A DNA stretch of 64,000 nucleotides, from assembly GCF_900100205.1 (NCBI RefSeq), contig NZ_FNEQ01000011.1, forward strand, positions 205,321 through 269,320. The letters are read 5' to 3'. Shown in pieces: positions 17,111-25,500 of this stretch. Each line of letters starts with the position of its first letter. Positions within the stretch are counted from its first letter, which is position 1. Below the pieces are notes generated by a model. The model worked only from the letters and a program-made list of their open reading frames with translations. It was not told the DNA's origin and ran no database searches. Source of the stretch: Duganella sp. OV510. Lineage in GTDB: Bacteria > Pseudomonadota > Gammaproteobacteria > Burkholderiales > Burkholderiaceae_D. Both the position numbers and the translations under genes were made by a program.

Positions 17111-17892
17111 CCACCTTTGGAAAAATCTGGTTTGTCGGCGCCGGACCCGGCGACCCGGAACTCATCACCGTCAAAGGCCAGAAGCTGCTGTCGCAGGCTG
17201 GCGCCGTGCTGTTCGCCGGCTCGCTGGTTGACCATGCCGTCACGCTGTACGCGCCGCTCGGCTGCGCCATCCGCGACTCCAAGGACATGACGCTGGAAGA
17301 CATGACCGCATGGCTGATCGACCAGGCCAGCCGCCACGAGACCGTAGTGCGTCTGCAAACCGGCGACCCGGCGCTGTATGGCGCACTGATCGAACTCGCC
17401 CGCCCGCTGACCGATGCCGGCATCGAATGGTCCGTGGTGCCGGGCGTTTCGTCCGCCATGGCCTCGATGGCCGCGGCCGGCGAATCCATGACGCTGCCGG
17501 AAGTGACGCAAACCGTGATCCTTACGCGTGTCGAAGGCCGCACGCCGATGCCGGAAGGCGAAGACCTCGCCAGCCTGGCGGCGCACCGCACCACCATCTG
17601 CATCTTCCTGTCGATCACCCTGATGCACAAGGTGGAAACCGCCTTGCGTACCGCCGGCTGGCCGGAAGATGCGCCAATGATGGTGGTGCACAAGGCCAGC
17701 TGGCCGGGCGAGCAGAAAATCGTTCGCGGCACGCTGGCGGACATCAAACAGAAATGCCGGGAGGCCGGTATTGCGAGCCAGGCGATGATCGTCGCCAGCC
17801 CCACACTGGGCGCGCTGCACTGGGAAACCCTGGCGCGCTCCAAATTGTATGACCCAACATTTACCCATCGTTTCAGAAAGGCGACCGCATGA
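17107..17892 (+). CDS. cobM: Precorrin-4/cobalt-precorrin-4 C11-methyltransferase
   Basis: A 261-residue SAM-dependent tetrapyrrole methyltransferase (CobM/CbiF) that methylates C-11. The family fold is clear: VGAGPGDPELITVKG at the N-terminus, RLQTGDPALYGALIE and VVPGVSSAMASMAAAGES in the middle, and the C11-enzyme-specific LTRVEGRTPMPEGEDL near residue 140. It overlaps cbiO and cbiX by four bases on each side. Given CbiX and CbiD in the same operon, the cobalt-containing substrate (CbiF reaction) is more likely. Confidence 0.95.
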   Translation: MTTFGKIWFVGAGPGDPELITVKGQKLLSQAGAVLFAGSLVDHAVTLYAPLGCAIRDSKDMTLEDMTAWLIDQASRHETVVRLQTGDPALYGALIELARPLTDAGIEWSVVPGVSSAMASMAAAGESMTLPEVTQTVILTRVEGRTPMPEGEDLASLAAHRTTICIFLSITLMHKVETALRTAGWPEDAPMMVVHKASWPGEQKIVRGTLADIKQKCREAGIASQAMIVASPTLGALHWETLARSKLYDPTFTHRFRKATA

Positions 17893-18977
17893 ACCCAGCT
17901 AACTTCGACACCATCCTGATCGTCGGCCACGGTTCCCGCGAGGATTCCGGCAACCAGGAGATCCGCGAATTCACCGAGCAGTGGCGTGCGCGCCGTCCCG
18001 ACTGGCGCATTGAGTTGTGCTTTATCGAGTTCGCACCGCCGGAGATGAACGCCGCCTTGCTGAAAGCCGCGCAGACGTCCAGCCGCGTGCTGGTGGTGCC
18101 GCTGATCCTGAACGCGGCCGGCCATGTGAAGATGGAGATTCCTGAAGCGATCGAACAGGCGCGCGCCGCGTGTCCGCAAACCGAGATTCTGCTGGCACCG
18201 CACCTGACGGCGTGCGATCCGATTCTGGCGATCCTGAAGCGCCGTCTGCGCAAGTTGATGAACGCACTGGACATGCCTGATCCAACCACCACCGGCGTGG
18301 TGATGCTGGGCCGTGGCTCGTCCGATCGCGGCGCCAATGGCGAGATGGCCAAGATGGCGCGCTGGCTGATGGAGGAAGGCGATCATGAGCTGGTTGATCT
18401 GGCGTTCACCGGCATCACCTGGCCGCGACTGGAAAAGGTTGTGCAGCGCCAGGTGCTGCTGGGCATGCGTCAGATTGTCGTGCTGCCGTACTACCTGTAC
18501 ACCGGCACGCTGATGCAGCGCATTCATCGTCAGGTGGAGCACCTGCGCTTGCAGTACCCGCAGATCCGCTTTGCCTGCGGCGAGCATTTCGGCTTCGAGA
18601 AAGAAATCTTCGAGTTGATGGACCAGCGCGTCGAAGACCTGCGCGCCGGCGTGCCGGATAGCCGCCTGCCATGCGATGGTTGCAGCTACCGCGAAATCGC
18701 CCATGACCTGGGTCACGGTCACTCGCACGCCCACACCCATGATCACGGCCACGCCCACGCCGAGGCCGAAGCCGCGCAAGGCCATAACCACGCGCACGAT
18801 CATGACCACGCGCATGGCCACGATCACGCGCATGGCCACGACCACGCACAAGGCCACGACCACGCTCATGACCACGACCACGCTCATGACCACGACCACG
18901 CGCACGCGCACGGCCACGACAACACGCATGGCCACGACCACGCGCATCACGATCACGCGAAAGGCCAACCAGCATGA
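17889..18977 (+). CDS. cbiX: Sirohydrochlorin cobaltochelatase CbiX, long form with His-rich tail
   Basis: A 362-residue class II chelatase inserting Co2+ into sirohydrochlorin, the committing step of the cobalt-early route. Two CbiX half-domains are fused: the first opens with ILIVGHGSRED and holds VVPLILNAAGHVKMEI, the second has VVMLGRGSSD and VVLPYYLYTGTLMQRI. After Ala/Gly linkers comes CDGC (Cys262, Cys265), comparable to the CxxC that holds an iron-sulfur centre in the studied long CbiX of Bacillus megaterium. A tail (about residues 272-360) of alternating His-Asp/Ala/Gly with more than 30 histidines follows, presumably a cobalt store. Confidence 0.93.
   Translation: MNPANFDTILIVGHGSREDSGNQEIREFTEQWRARRPDWRIELCFIEFAPPEMNAALLKAAQTSSRVLVVPLILNAAGHVKMEIPEAIEQARAACPQTEILLAPHLTACDPILAILKRRLRKLMNALDMPDPTTTGVVMLGRGSSDRGANGEMAKMARWLMEEGDHELVDLAFTGITWPRLEKVVQRQVLLGMRQIVVLPYYLYTGTLMQRIHRQVEHLRLQYPQIRFACGEHFGFEKEIFELMDQRVEDLRAGVPDSRLPCDGCSYREIAHDLGHGHSHAHTHDHGHAHAEAEAAQGHNHAHDHDHAHGHDHAHGHDHAQGHDHAHDHDHAHDHDHAHAHGHDNTHGHDHAHHDHAKGQPA
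18709..18962 (+). repeat. Tandem repeat coding the CbiX polyhistidine tail
   Basis: Degenerate 18-base units such as CATGACCACGACCACGCT repeat from about 18790 to 18960, preceded by shorter CAC-GCC runs. They encode (HDHDHA/HGHDHA)n. The low-complexity DNA is prone to expansion and contraction. Confidence 0.8.
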
Positions 18978-19651
18978 GCACCGTGAACACCGTCACCGAG
19001 CAGCTCACCCGCGCCGGCCAGGTCATTGAACACGACAGCTTTGCCATCATCGATGCCGAAGTCGGCGCGCACGCCTATAGCGAAGCCCAATGGCCGATCG
19101 TGCGCCGCATGATCCACGCCAACGCTGACTTCGACTTCAACGGCCTGACCGACTTCCATGCAGACGCAGTAGACGCCGGCATCCAGGCCATGCTGAAAGG
19201 CGGCACGCCAGTTGTCGCCGACGTCGAAATGATCTGCTCCGGCCTGTCGCAGCCACGCCTCGGCCACTTCGGCATGAAGACCCACCAGTTCATCAGCGAC
19301 GCCGACGTCATCGAAACCGCCAAAGCCGAAGACACCACGCGCGCCGTGCAAGCCATGCGCAAAGCCCACCGCAAAGGCTTGCTGAATGGCGCCATCGTCG
19401 GCATCGGCAACGCCCCGACCGCCCTGATCGAACTGGTTCGCCTGATCCGTGAAGAAGGCGCCAAGCCAGCGCTGGTGGTCGGCATGCCGGTAGGTTTCGT
19501 CTCCGCCGCCGAATCCAAAGACCTGATGGCCGAACTCACCGAAGTGCCGTGGATCGTCATCCGTGGCCGCAAAGGCGGTTCCACGCTGGTTGTCGCCGCG
19601 CTGCACGCGCTGCTGGCGTTGGCCGAAGCCCGTCAAAAGGCGCAGCCATGA
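18974..19651 (+). CDS. cobH: Precorrin-8X methylmutase
   Basis: A 225-residue enzyme (CobH/CbiC) that moves the C-11 methyl to C-12, forming hydrogenobyrinate or cobyrinate. Family blocks seen are RRMIHANADFDF (catalytic His region, about residues 36-47), GGTPVVADVEMICSGL and GLLNGAIVGIGNAPTAL. Length is normal. It overlaps cbiX and cbiD by four bases on each side. Confidence 0.96.
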   Translation: MSTVNTVTEQLTRAGQVIEHDSFAIIDAEVGAHAYSEAQWPIVRRMIHANADFDFNGLTDFHADAVDAGIQAMLKGGTPVVADVEMICSGLSQPRLGHFGMKTHQFISDADVIETAKAEDTTRAVQAMRKAHRKGLLNGAIVGIGNAPTALIELVRLIREEGAKPALVVGMPVGFVSAAESKDLMAELTEVPWIVIRGRKGGSTLVVAALHALLALAEARQKAQP

Positions 19652-20838
19652 AAGAAAAAACGGCTGCCGAAAAAGGCACCCGTACCGGCTTCACCACCGG
19701 CGCCTGTGCCGCCGCCGCCGCCCGCGCGGCGGTGCTGGGACTCGCCTATGGACGCGTGCCGGAAGAAATCGAAAGCCTGCTACCCAACGGTAGCCGGGTG
19801 ACGTTCGCCATCCACGACGGCCAATGCGAAAACGACCGCGCACACGCCATGGTCATCAAATTCGCCGGTGACGATCCGGACTGCACCGACGGCGCCCACA
19901 TGACGGTCGACCTGCGCCTGCTGCCCGGCCAGGCCGGTGAAGTCGCCTACGTGGCAGGCGATGGCGTTGGCACCGTTACCATGAAAGGCCTTGGCCTCGA
20001 AGTGGGCGGCCCGGCCATCAACCCTGTCCCGCGAAAAAACATCGCCGACAACCTGCGCGAAGCCGCGCCGGCGCTGCTGGACGAACACGGCATCGAAGTC
20101 ACCATCAGCGTGCCGGACGGCCAAGTGATGGCAAAGAAAACCACCAACGCACGCCTTGGCATCCTCGGTGGCATCAGCATTCTCGGCACCACCGGCATCG
20201 TCAAGCCTTACTCCACAGCCGCGTGGCGTGCCAGCGTGGTGCAGGGCATCCAGGTTGCCTCCACCTCGGGCCACAACCTGGTGGCGCTGACTACCGGCGG
20301 CCGCACCGAAACCTTCGCCATGACCACGCTGCGCGCCGAACGCCCGGAACTGCCGGCCGCCTGCTTCGTGCAGATGGGCGACTTCCTGCGCTACGCATTG
20401 GATGAAGTGGTGGCACAGGGCATCGAGCTGGTGGTGATGGCAGTCATGGTCGGCAAGCTGACCAAGATCGCCCAAGGCGAAACCATCACCCATGCCAACC
20501 GCAGCGAAGTCGATACCGACCTGGTGGCGGAAATTGGCCGCCGCATCGGCGCCAGCGAAGAAGACTGCGCCGCCATGGCCGCCGCCGAGACCGCGCGCTT
20601 CGGTGCGGAACTGATGGTGGAACGTGGTCTGGGCGACGCCTTCCACCACGCGCTGGCCCAAGCCGCCATTGACACGCTGACAGCGCCGGACCGCTACGGC
20701 CGAAAGTTCCAACTGCGGGTGCTGGTGTGCGACTTCAGCGGCGTGCAGGTTGCCGACGTCTGGTCCGCACCCGCCGAACCGCAAGAACGTCCCGCCAGCG
20801 CTGGCCGCATCGGCATCGATCATTTACCGGAAGCCTAA
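19648..20838 (+). CDS. cbiD: Cobalt-precorrin-5B C1-methyltransferase
   Basis: A 396-residue CbiD, the C1 methyltransferase that marks the anaerobic (cobalt-early) pathway. The N-terminal signature RTGFTTGACAAAAARAAV (about residues 11-28), LGLEVGGPAINPVPR and the SAM-site-like TTGGRTETFAM are recognisable. The start at 19648 is chosen because it overlaps the cobH stop by four bases; the longer frame from 19549 lies inside cobH. Three bases separate it from cbiET. Confidence 0.95.
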   Translation: MKEKTAAEKGTRTGFTTGACAAAAARAAVLGLAYGRVPEEIESLLPNGSRVTFAIHDGQCENDRAHAMVIKFAGDDPDCTDGAHMTVDLRLLPGQAGEVAYVAGDGVGTVTMKGLGLEVGGPAINPVPRKNIADNLREAAPALLDEHGIEVTISVPDGQVMAKKTTNARLGILGGISILGTTGIVKPYSTAAWRASVVQGIQVASTSGHNLVALTTGGRTETFAMTTLRAERPELPAACFVQMGDFLRYALDEVVAQGIELVVMAVMVGKLTKIAQGETITHANRSEVDTDLVAEIGRRIGASEEDCAAMAAAETARFGAELMVERGLGDAFHHALAQAAIDTLTAPDRYGRKFQLRVLVCDFSGVQVADVWSAPAEPQERPASAGRIGIDHLPEA

Positions 20839-20841
20839 AGA

Positions 20842-22146
20842 ATGGAAATCAAAGATCCCAATCCCTGCCGCGTGATCGGCGTGCTTGATGATGGCATTGC
20901 CAGCTTGAGCGGCACCGCGCTGGCGCTGCTGCGCAATGCGGATGTCATTATCGGCGGCGCACGCACGCTGGCGCTGCTGGAGCGCGAGTTCAAGGAAGGC
21001 GCCGTGCGCCATGACCTCACCGGCAAACTCAAAGAAGTGCCGGAATGGGTACGCGCAGCGCGTGCCGACAACCTGTGCTGCGTGGTGCTGGCCACCGGCG
21101 ACCCGCTGTGCCATGGGATTGCCCCGTATCTGGCGCAGCACCTGTGCGTGGAAGCGCTGGACATCCTGCCCAACCTGTCGACGTTGCAGCTGGCGTGTGC
21201 ACGCATCGGCCTCGCATGGCAGGACGCGCGCATCGTCTCCGTGCACGCCAAGGACGCCGGCGAATGGCAGCGTGGCGCCACGCCGACGCATGGCCTGTAC
21301 GCGTTGGCGCAAGCTACGCGCCAGCACGCACGCCTGCTAATCCTCACCAGCCCGGACAACTCGCCCGACCGCATCGCGCGCCTGCTGCTGGCTGAAGGGC
21401 AGGGCGACGACTTCCTGATGGCGGTAGCGGAAAACCTGCTGCAACCGGAGGAACGTGTACTGGCCGAACTCACACCGCAAGAAGCAGCCGGGATGACATT
21501 CGCCGCACTCAACGTCGTGCTGCTGTGGCGCGTTACGCCAGCCAAGCGCCCGGTGCGTTTCGGCCTGGCCGACGCCGAATTCGTGCAACGCCAGCCGGAG
21601 AAAGGCCTGATCACCAAACAGGAAGTGCGCGCCGTCAGCCTGGCGCGCATGCAGCTTCGCGCGGACAGCGTGGTGTGGGATATCGGCGCCGGTTCCGGCT
21701 CGGTCGGACTGGAGGCTGCGCGCCTTTGTCCGCAAGGCCACGTCTACGCCACCGAAAAGAACGATGCCGATTACGCCATCGCCGGCCAGAATCACGCCGC
21801 TTTCGGCGTCAGCAACTACAGCCTGTTCCTCGGCAAAGCGCCGGAAGGGCTGGACGCGTGGCCCGATCCCGATGCGGTGTTCATCGGCGGCTCCGGTGGC
21901 GAACTGGCAGGCCTGATCGACGGCATCATCAAGCGCCTGCGCGCGAACGGCACGCTGGTGATGAACTTCGTCACGCTGGAAAACCTGGCCACCGCCACGG
22001 CCACACTGCAAGCGATGGAAGGCGTCAGCTGGGACGTGCTGCAACTGCAAGCCGCGCGCAGCAAGCCGATACTGCATATGCACCGCATGGCCGCCGAGAA
22101 TCCGGTATGGATCGTCTGCGCGCGCAGGGAGGCCAGCGATGACTAA
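20842..22146 (+). CDS. cobL: Precorrin-6Y C5,15-methyltransferase (decarboxylating), CbiE-CbiT fusion
   Basis: A 434-residue bifunctional enzyme. The N-terminal half (about 1-215) is the CbiE methyltransferase for C-5 (VIGVLDDGIASL, ATGDPLCHGIAPYL, LPNLSTLQLACAR). The C-terminal half (about 225-430) is the CbiT Rossmann methyltransferase/decarboxylase for C-15, with GLITKQEVRAVSLARM and the SAM loop VWDIGAGSGSVGLEAARL. The usual CbiE opening is VIGIG-x-G; here it reads VIGVLDDG, a change in the SAM-loop neighbourhood worth noting. It overlaps cobI by eight bases. Confidence 0.95.
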   Translation: MEIKDPNPCRVIGVLDDGIASLSGTALALLRNADVIIGGARTLALLEREFKEGAVRHDLTGKLKEVPEWVRAARADNLCCVVLATGDPLCHGIAPYLAQHLCVEALDILPNLSTLQLACARIGLAWQDARIVSVHAKDAGEWQRGATPTHGLYALAQATRQHARLLILTSPDNSPDRIARLLLAEGQGDDFLMAVAENLLQPEERVLAELTPQEAAGMTFAALNVVLLWRVTPAKRPVRFGLADAEFVQRQPEKGLITKQEVRAVSLARMQLRADSVVWDIGAGSGSVGLEAARLCPQGHVYATEKNDADYAIAGQNHAAFGVSNYSLFLGKAPEGLDAWPDPDAVFIGGSGGELAGLIDGIIKRLRANGTLVMNFVTLENLATATATLQAMEGVSWDVLQLQAARSKPILHMHRMAAENPVWIVCARREASDD

Positions 22147-22936
22147 GCCCGGCACCTTGTGGGGCATCTCGCTTGGCCCCGGCGATCCTGGCCTCATCAC
22201 GCGCGCCGCGTGGCAAGCGCTGCAACGTCGCGACACCATCTGGGTCTATCCAGCGCGTAGCGGAAAGACGCCAAGCTACGCCTTCGATATCGTGCAGCGT
22301 GCCGGCGTTACGCCGCCGGAGCACCACACGCAACTGCTGTTCCCGATGACGCATGACGGCGAGAAGCTGGGCCGCGCATGGCTGAAAGCCGCCGAAACCG
22401 TGCTGCCATGGCTGAACGAAGGCCGCGACGTGCTGTTCCTGGTCGAAGGCGACGCCAGCACCTACGCCACCTTTGGCCACCTCGCGCGCACCGTCAGTGC
22501 CATCGACGCGCAAGTACCGGTGCAGATCATCGCTGGCGTCAACTCGTTCACCGCCGCGTGCGCGCAAGTGCCAGTGCCGTTCTCCGAACAGGACGACACG
22601 GTCGCCATCGTACCCGCCGCCTACGGTGTCAGCGCAGTCGACCGCCTGCTGCCGGATTTCGACACGCTGGTGCTGATGAAGGTGAAGCCCATCCTCGATG
22701 ACCTCATCAACTGGATGGAGCGCCGCGAACTGCTGGCCGGCGCCCACTTCATCGAACGCGTCGGCGCACCGGACGAACGCCGCTACAGCGGCAACGATAT
22801 TCTCGAACTGCGCGGCACCAAGGTCAGTTACCTGTCGCTGCTGATTATCAAACACGCGCACCGCATCCGCGGTGAACGCATCAAGGGCTGCCTGCGCAAG
22901 GACGGCCCGCAACCTTTACCTCTGGAGACCGCATGA
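22139..22936 (+). CDS. cobI: Precorrin-2/cobalt-factor II C20-methyltransferase
   Basis: A 265-residue SAM-dependent methyltransferase (CobI/CbiL) acting on C-20, the first ring methylation after cobalt insertion. Family features are GISLGPGDPGLITRAAWQAL at the N-terminus, FLVEGDASTYATFGHLA and VQIIAGVNSFTAACAQV. It overlaps the gene on either side. In the order of the pathway it acts right after CbiX. Confidence 0.95.
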   Translation: MTKPGTLWGISLGPGDPGLITRAAWQALQRRDTIWVYPARSGKTPSYAFDIVQRAGVTPPEHHTQLLFPMTHDGEKLGRAWLKAAETVLPWLNEGRDVLFLVEGDASTYATFGHLARTVSAIDAQVPVQIIAGVNSFTAACAQVPVPFSEQDDTVAIVPAAYGVSAVDRLLPDFDTLVLMKVKPILDDLINWMERRELLAGAHFIERVGAPDERRYSGNDILELRGTKVSYLSLLIIKHAHRIRGERIKGCLRKDGPQPLPLETA

Positions 22937-23685
22937 GCATCACCACCAATCAGCCGGCACCGCGCGTATGCCTGGTCGCCATCACCAAACACGGCGCCGC
23001 ACAGGCCGCGCGCCTGGCCGCCGACCTGCCGGAAGCGAACATCTGCACCTCGGCCAAATTCGCCGCGACCTTTGCTGAAGTCAGCAACACCGTGCGTGCC
23101 TACGATGGCGCGCTGCGCGACGAAATCGCACCGCTGTTCGAAGGCTATGATCAGATCATCTTCTTCGTCTCGCTGGGCGCCGTGGTGCGCCTGATCGCGC
23201 CGCACCTGCGCAGCAAGGACGAAGACCCAGGCATCATCGTGGTTGATGACGCGGGCCAGTACGTCATTCCTGTGTTGTCCGGCCACGTCGGCGGCGCAAA
23301 TGAATGGAGCGAACGGGTGGCCGATCTGCTGGGTGCCGCGCCGGTGCTGACCACCGCATCCGACGTCGGCCGCACGATTCCCGTCGATATTCTGGGACGC
23401 CACCTCGGTTGGAAGGTGGAGGCGCCGAAGATCAACATCACGCGCGTCTCCGCGCACGTGGTCAACGGCGAACCGATCGCCTTCGTGCAGGAAGCTGGCA
23501 GCCCTGATTGGTGGACGCGTCCAACACCGCTGCCCGAAAACATCCACCGGTTCACACACTTCGATGAAGTGCCGCTGGACCGCTACGCCGCGCTGTTGTG
23601 GGTGACGCACGCCGATGTGCCTGAAGAGCGCTGGACTGCATTGAAAGAACGCCTGGTGGTCTACCGCCCACCAGTGGAAGCATGA
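22933..23685 (+). CDS. cbiG: CbiG N-terminal/central part (cobalt-precorrin-5A hydrolase)
   Basis: A 250-residue protein matching the N-terminal and central regions of CbiG, which opens the ring-A delta-lactone and releases acetaldehyde. Conserved segments are FFVSLGAVVRLIAPHLRSK, the DDAGQYVIPVLSGHVGGANEW block and LTTASDVGRTIPVDILGR. The C-terminal CbiG domain is not on this chain; it is encoded by the next gene, with a four-base overlap. Presence of this gene supports the anaerobic chemistry. Confidence 0.93.
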   Translation: MSITTNQPAPRVCLVAITKHGAAQAARLAADLPEANICTSAKFAATFAEVSNTVRAYDGALRDEIAPLFEGYDQIIFFVSLGAVVRLIAPHLRSKDEDPGIIVVDDAGQYVIPVLSGHVGGANEWSERVADLLGAAPVLTTASDVGRTIPVDILGRHLGWKVEAPKINITRVSAHVVNGEPIAFVQEAGSPDWWTRPTPLPENIHRFTHFDEVPLDRYAALLWVTHADVPEERWTALKERLVVYRPPVEA

Positions 23686-24089
23686 GCGATCAATACACCG
23701 TCGGCCTGGGCTGCGATCGCGGCGTGCTGCTGGAGACGGTGCGCGAAGCGCTGCAAGCCGCACTGGCATCAGCCGGCGTGCGTGCCGACCAAGTGGTGGC
23801 CGCCGCCAGCATCACGCTGAAGAAGGACGAAGTAGCACTGCTCGCGCTGGCCGAGGAAAACGGCTGGCCGCTGCACTTCTACGAAGCGCACCAACTGGCG
23901 GCGGTGGAAGTGCCGCATCCATCCGAAACCGTGCGCAAGTACACCGGCACGCCATCGGTCAGCGAAGCAGCAGCATTGCTGGCCGCAGGGCCAAATACGC
24001 CGATGACCGCGCTGGTCGTCGAAAAACATAAACTCAAAGGAGCCCACGGCCGCAATGCCACCGTCTCCATCGCAAGGAAAACACCATGA
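23682..24089 (+). CDS. CbiG C-terminal domain protein (CobE-like)
   Basis: A 135-residue stand-alone copy of the CbiG C-terminal domain, the same fold as CobE. It has the family opening VGLGCDRG, then ASITLKKDEVALLALAEENG and the end block KLKGAHGRNATVSIARK. In most CbiG proteins this domain is fused; here the two parts are separate genes overlapping by four bases, so a 1:1 complex is likely. The exact role of the CobE-like domain is unsettled. Confidence 0.9.
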   Translation: MSDQYTVGLGCDRGVLLETVREALQAALASAGVRADQVVAAASITLKKDEVALLALAEENGWPLHFYEAHQLAAVEVPHPSETVRKYTGTPSVSEAAALLAAGPNTPMTALVVEKHKLKGAHGRNATVSIARKTP

Positions 24090-25063
24090 GCGTAGCAGGA
24101 AAAATCATGCTGGTCGGGATCGGTCCCGGCGCGGTTGAACATATGACGCAGCGCGCGCGCGACGCCATTGCAGAATCGGACGTCGTGATCGGCTACGTCA
24201 CCTATATCAAGCTGGTGGCGGACCTCATCGAAGGCAAAGAGATCATCCGCAAATCGATGACCGAAGAACTGGACCGCGCCGTCAGCGCGCTGGAAGCGGC
24301 GCGCGCCGGCAAGAAGGTGGCGCTGATTTCGTCGGGCGACGCCGGTGTCTACGGCATGGCCGGCCCGACCTACGAGGTGCTGTTCCAGGCCGGCTGGACG
24401 CCGGATGATGCGGTGCAGGTCGAGATCATTCCCGGCGCCTCGGCGCTGAACAGCTGCGCCGCGCTGGTTGGCGCGCCGTTGACGCACGACTTCTGCGCCA
24501 TCTCGCTGTCCGACTTGCTGACGCCGTGGCCGACCATCGCACGCCGCCTGGATGCGGTGGCCATGGCCGATTTCGTGGTCGCGCTGTACAACCCGAAAAG
24601 CGGTCGCCGCACGCGCCAGATCGTCGAGGCACAGCGCCTGTTCCTGCGCCATCGCCGCCCGGATACGCCGGTGGCCATCGTCAAGAGTGGTTATCGCCGC
24701 CGTCAGAACATCGTCTTCACCACGCTGGACACGATGGCCGAAGCGGACATCGGTATGCTCAGCACCGTCCTGATCGGCAATAGCAATACCTTCGTGCGAC
24801 ATGGCCTGATGGTCACGCCGCGCGGCTACGCCAACAAGTACGACATGGAAGAGGGCGGCGCCACGCGCGACGGCGAGAAGGCGGGCCGTTCGCTGTCGAC
24901 CGGCCTGCTGGGCTGGCTGGAAACGCTGCAAGCCGAACACGCTGCCGGCGACAGCATCGAAACGCTGGCGGCGCGTCATCGCCTGCCGGCTGACTACATC
25001 CGCGACACTTTGGCCGAACCGGTGGAAGCCGAGGCCGTCGCCAGCGAGGAGAGCGAAGCATGA
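24086..25063 (+). CDS. cobJ: Precorrin-3B/cobalt-factor III C17-methyltransferase
   Basis: A 325-residue CobJ/CbiH enzyme that methylates C-17 with ring contraction. The methyltransferase domain (about 1-245) shows MLVGIGPGAVEHMTQRA, ISSGDAGVYGMAGPTYEVL, IIPGASALNSCAALVGAPL and FVVALYNPKSGRR. About 75 further residues follow, ending in an acidic stretch. In Bacillus megaterium CbiH60 the ring-contraction enzyme has a C-terminal iron-sulfur domain; here the next gene encodes a separate small ferredoxin that may play that part. Confidence 0.94.
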   Translation: MSVAGKIMLVGIGPGAVEHMTQRARDAIAESDVVIGYVTYIKLVADLIEGKEIIRKSMTEELDRAVSALEAARAGKKVALISSGDAGVYGMAGPTYEVLFQAGWTPDDAVQVEIIPGASALNSCAALVGAPLTHDFCAISLSDLLTPWPTIARRLDAVAMADFVVALYNPKSGRRTRQIVEAQRLFLRHRRPDTPVAIVKSGYRRRQNIVFTTLDTMAEADIGMLSTVLIGNSNTFVRHGLMVTPRGYANKYDMEEGGATRDGEKAGRSLSTGLLGWLETLQAEHAAGDSIETLAARHRLPADYIRDTLAEPVEAEAVASEESEA

Positions 25064-25407
25064 CTGAAGCCGTCGTCAAGCCGAAAATCGGCAACTACTA
25101 CCGTCACATCCTGATCTGCACCGGCCCGCGTTGCAGCCAGGACGGCGCCTCGCAAGCGCTGTTCGACAGCCTGGGCGACAAGTTCAAGGCGGCCGGTCTG
25201 AACGAAGGCCCGTTGCGCGTCAAGCGCAGCCGTGTCAGCTGCTTTGCGGCCTGCAAGGGTGGCCCGGTGATGTGCGTGCAGCCGGATGGCACGTGGTACT
25301 ACAACGTTACGCCGGAGAATATGGACCGCATCATCGAAGACCACCTGTGCAACGGCAAGAAGGTTGAGGACCTGGTGTTCCACCAAGCTGGCGAGCCCGA
25401 GGTTTGA
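25060..25407 (+). CDS. Thioredoxin-like [2Fe-2S] ferredoxin
   Basis: A 115-residue protein of the thioredoxin-fold (2Fe-2S) ferredoxin family. Four cysteines are in the expected order: ICTGPRCSQDG (about Cys20 and Cys25) and VSCFAACKGGP (about Cys61 and Cys65), which would bind one [2Fe-2S] cluster. It overlaps cobJ by four bases and closes the cobalamin operon, so it probably serves as electron donor or partner for a step such as ring contraction or cobalt reduction. The exact partner is inferred from position only. Confidence 0.85.
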   Translation: MTEAVVKPKIGNYYRHILICTGPRCSQDGASQALFDSLGDKFKAAGLNEGPLRVKRSRVSCFAACKGGPVMCVQPDGTWYYNVTPENMDRIIEDHLCNGKKVEDLVFHQAGEPEV

Positions 25408-25500
25408 GTTGCCACAAGGCGGCGCACACAGAATTCGGGGTATCAGGCCAAAAGTGAGCTAAACTTCTACTTTCGCCGATCACATTGGAGTTTTAATAAA

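Noticed and set aside
18709..18962. His-rich CbiX tail as a sequencing or frame artefact
   Set aside because: The frame stays open, ends with a proper stop overlapping cobH, and His-rich tails are known in long CbiX proteins.
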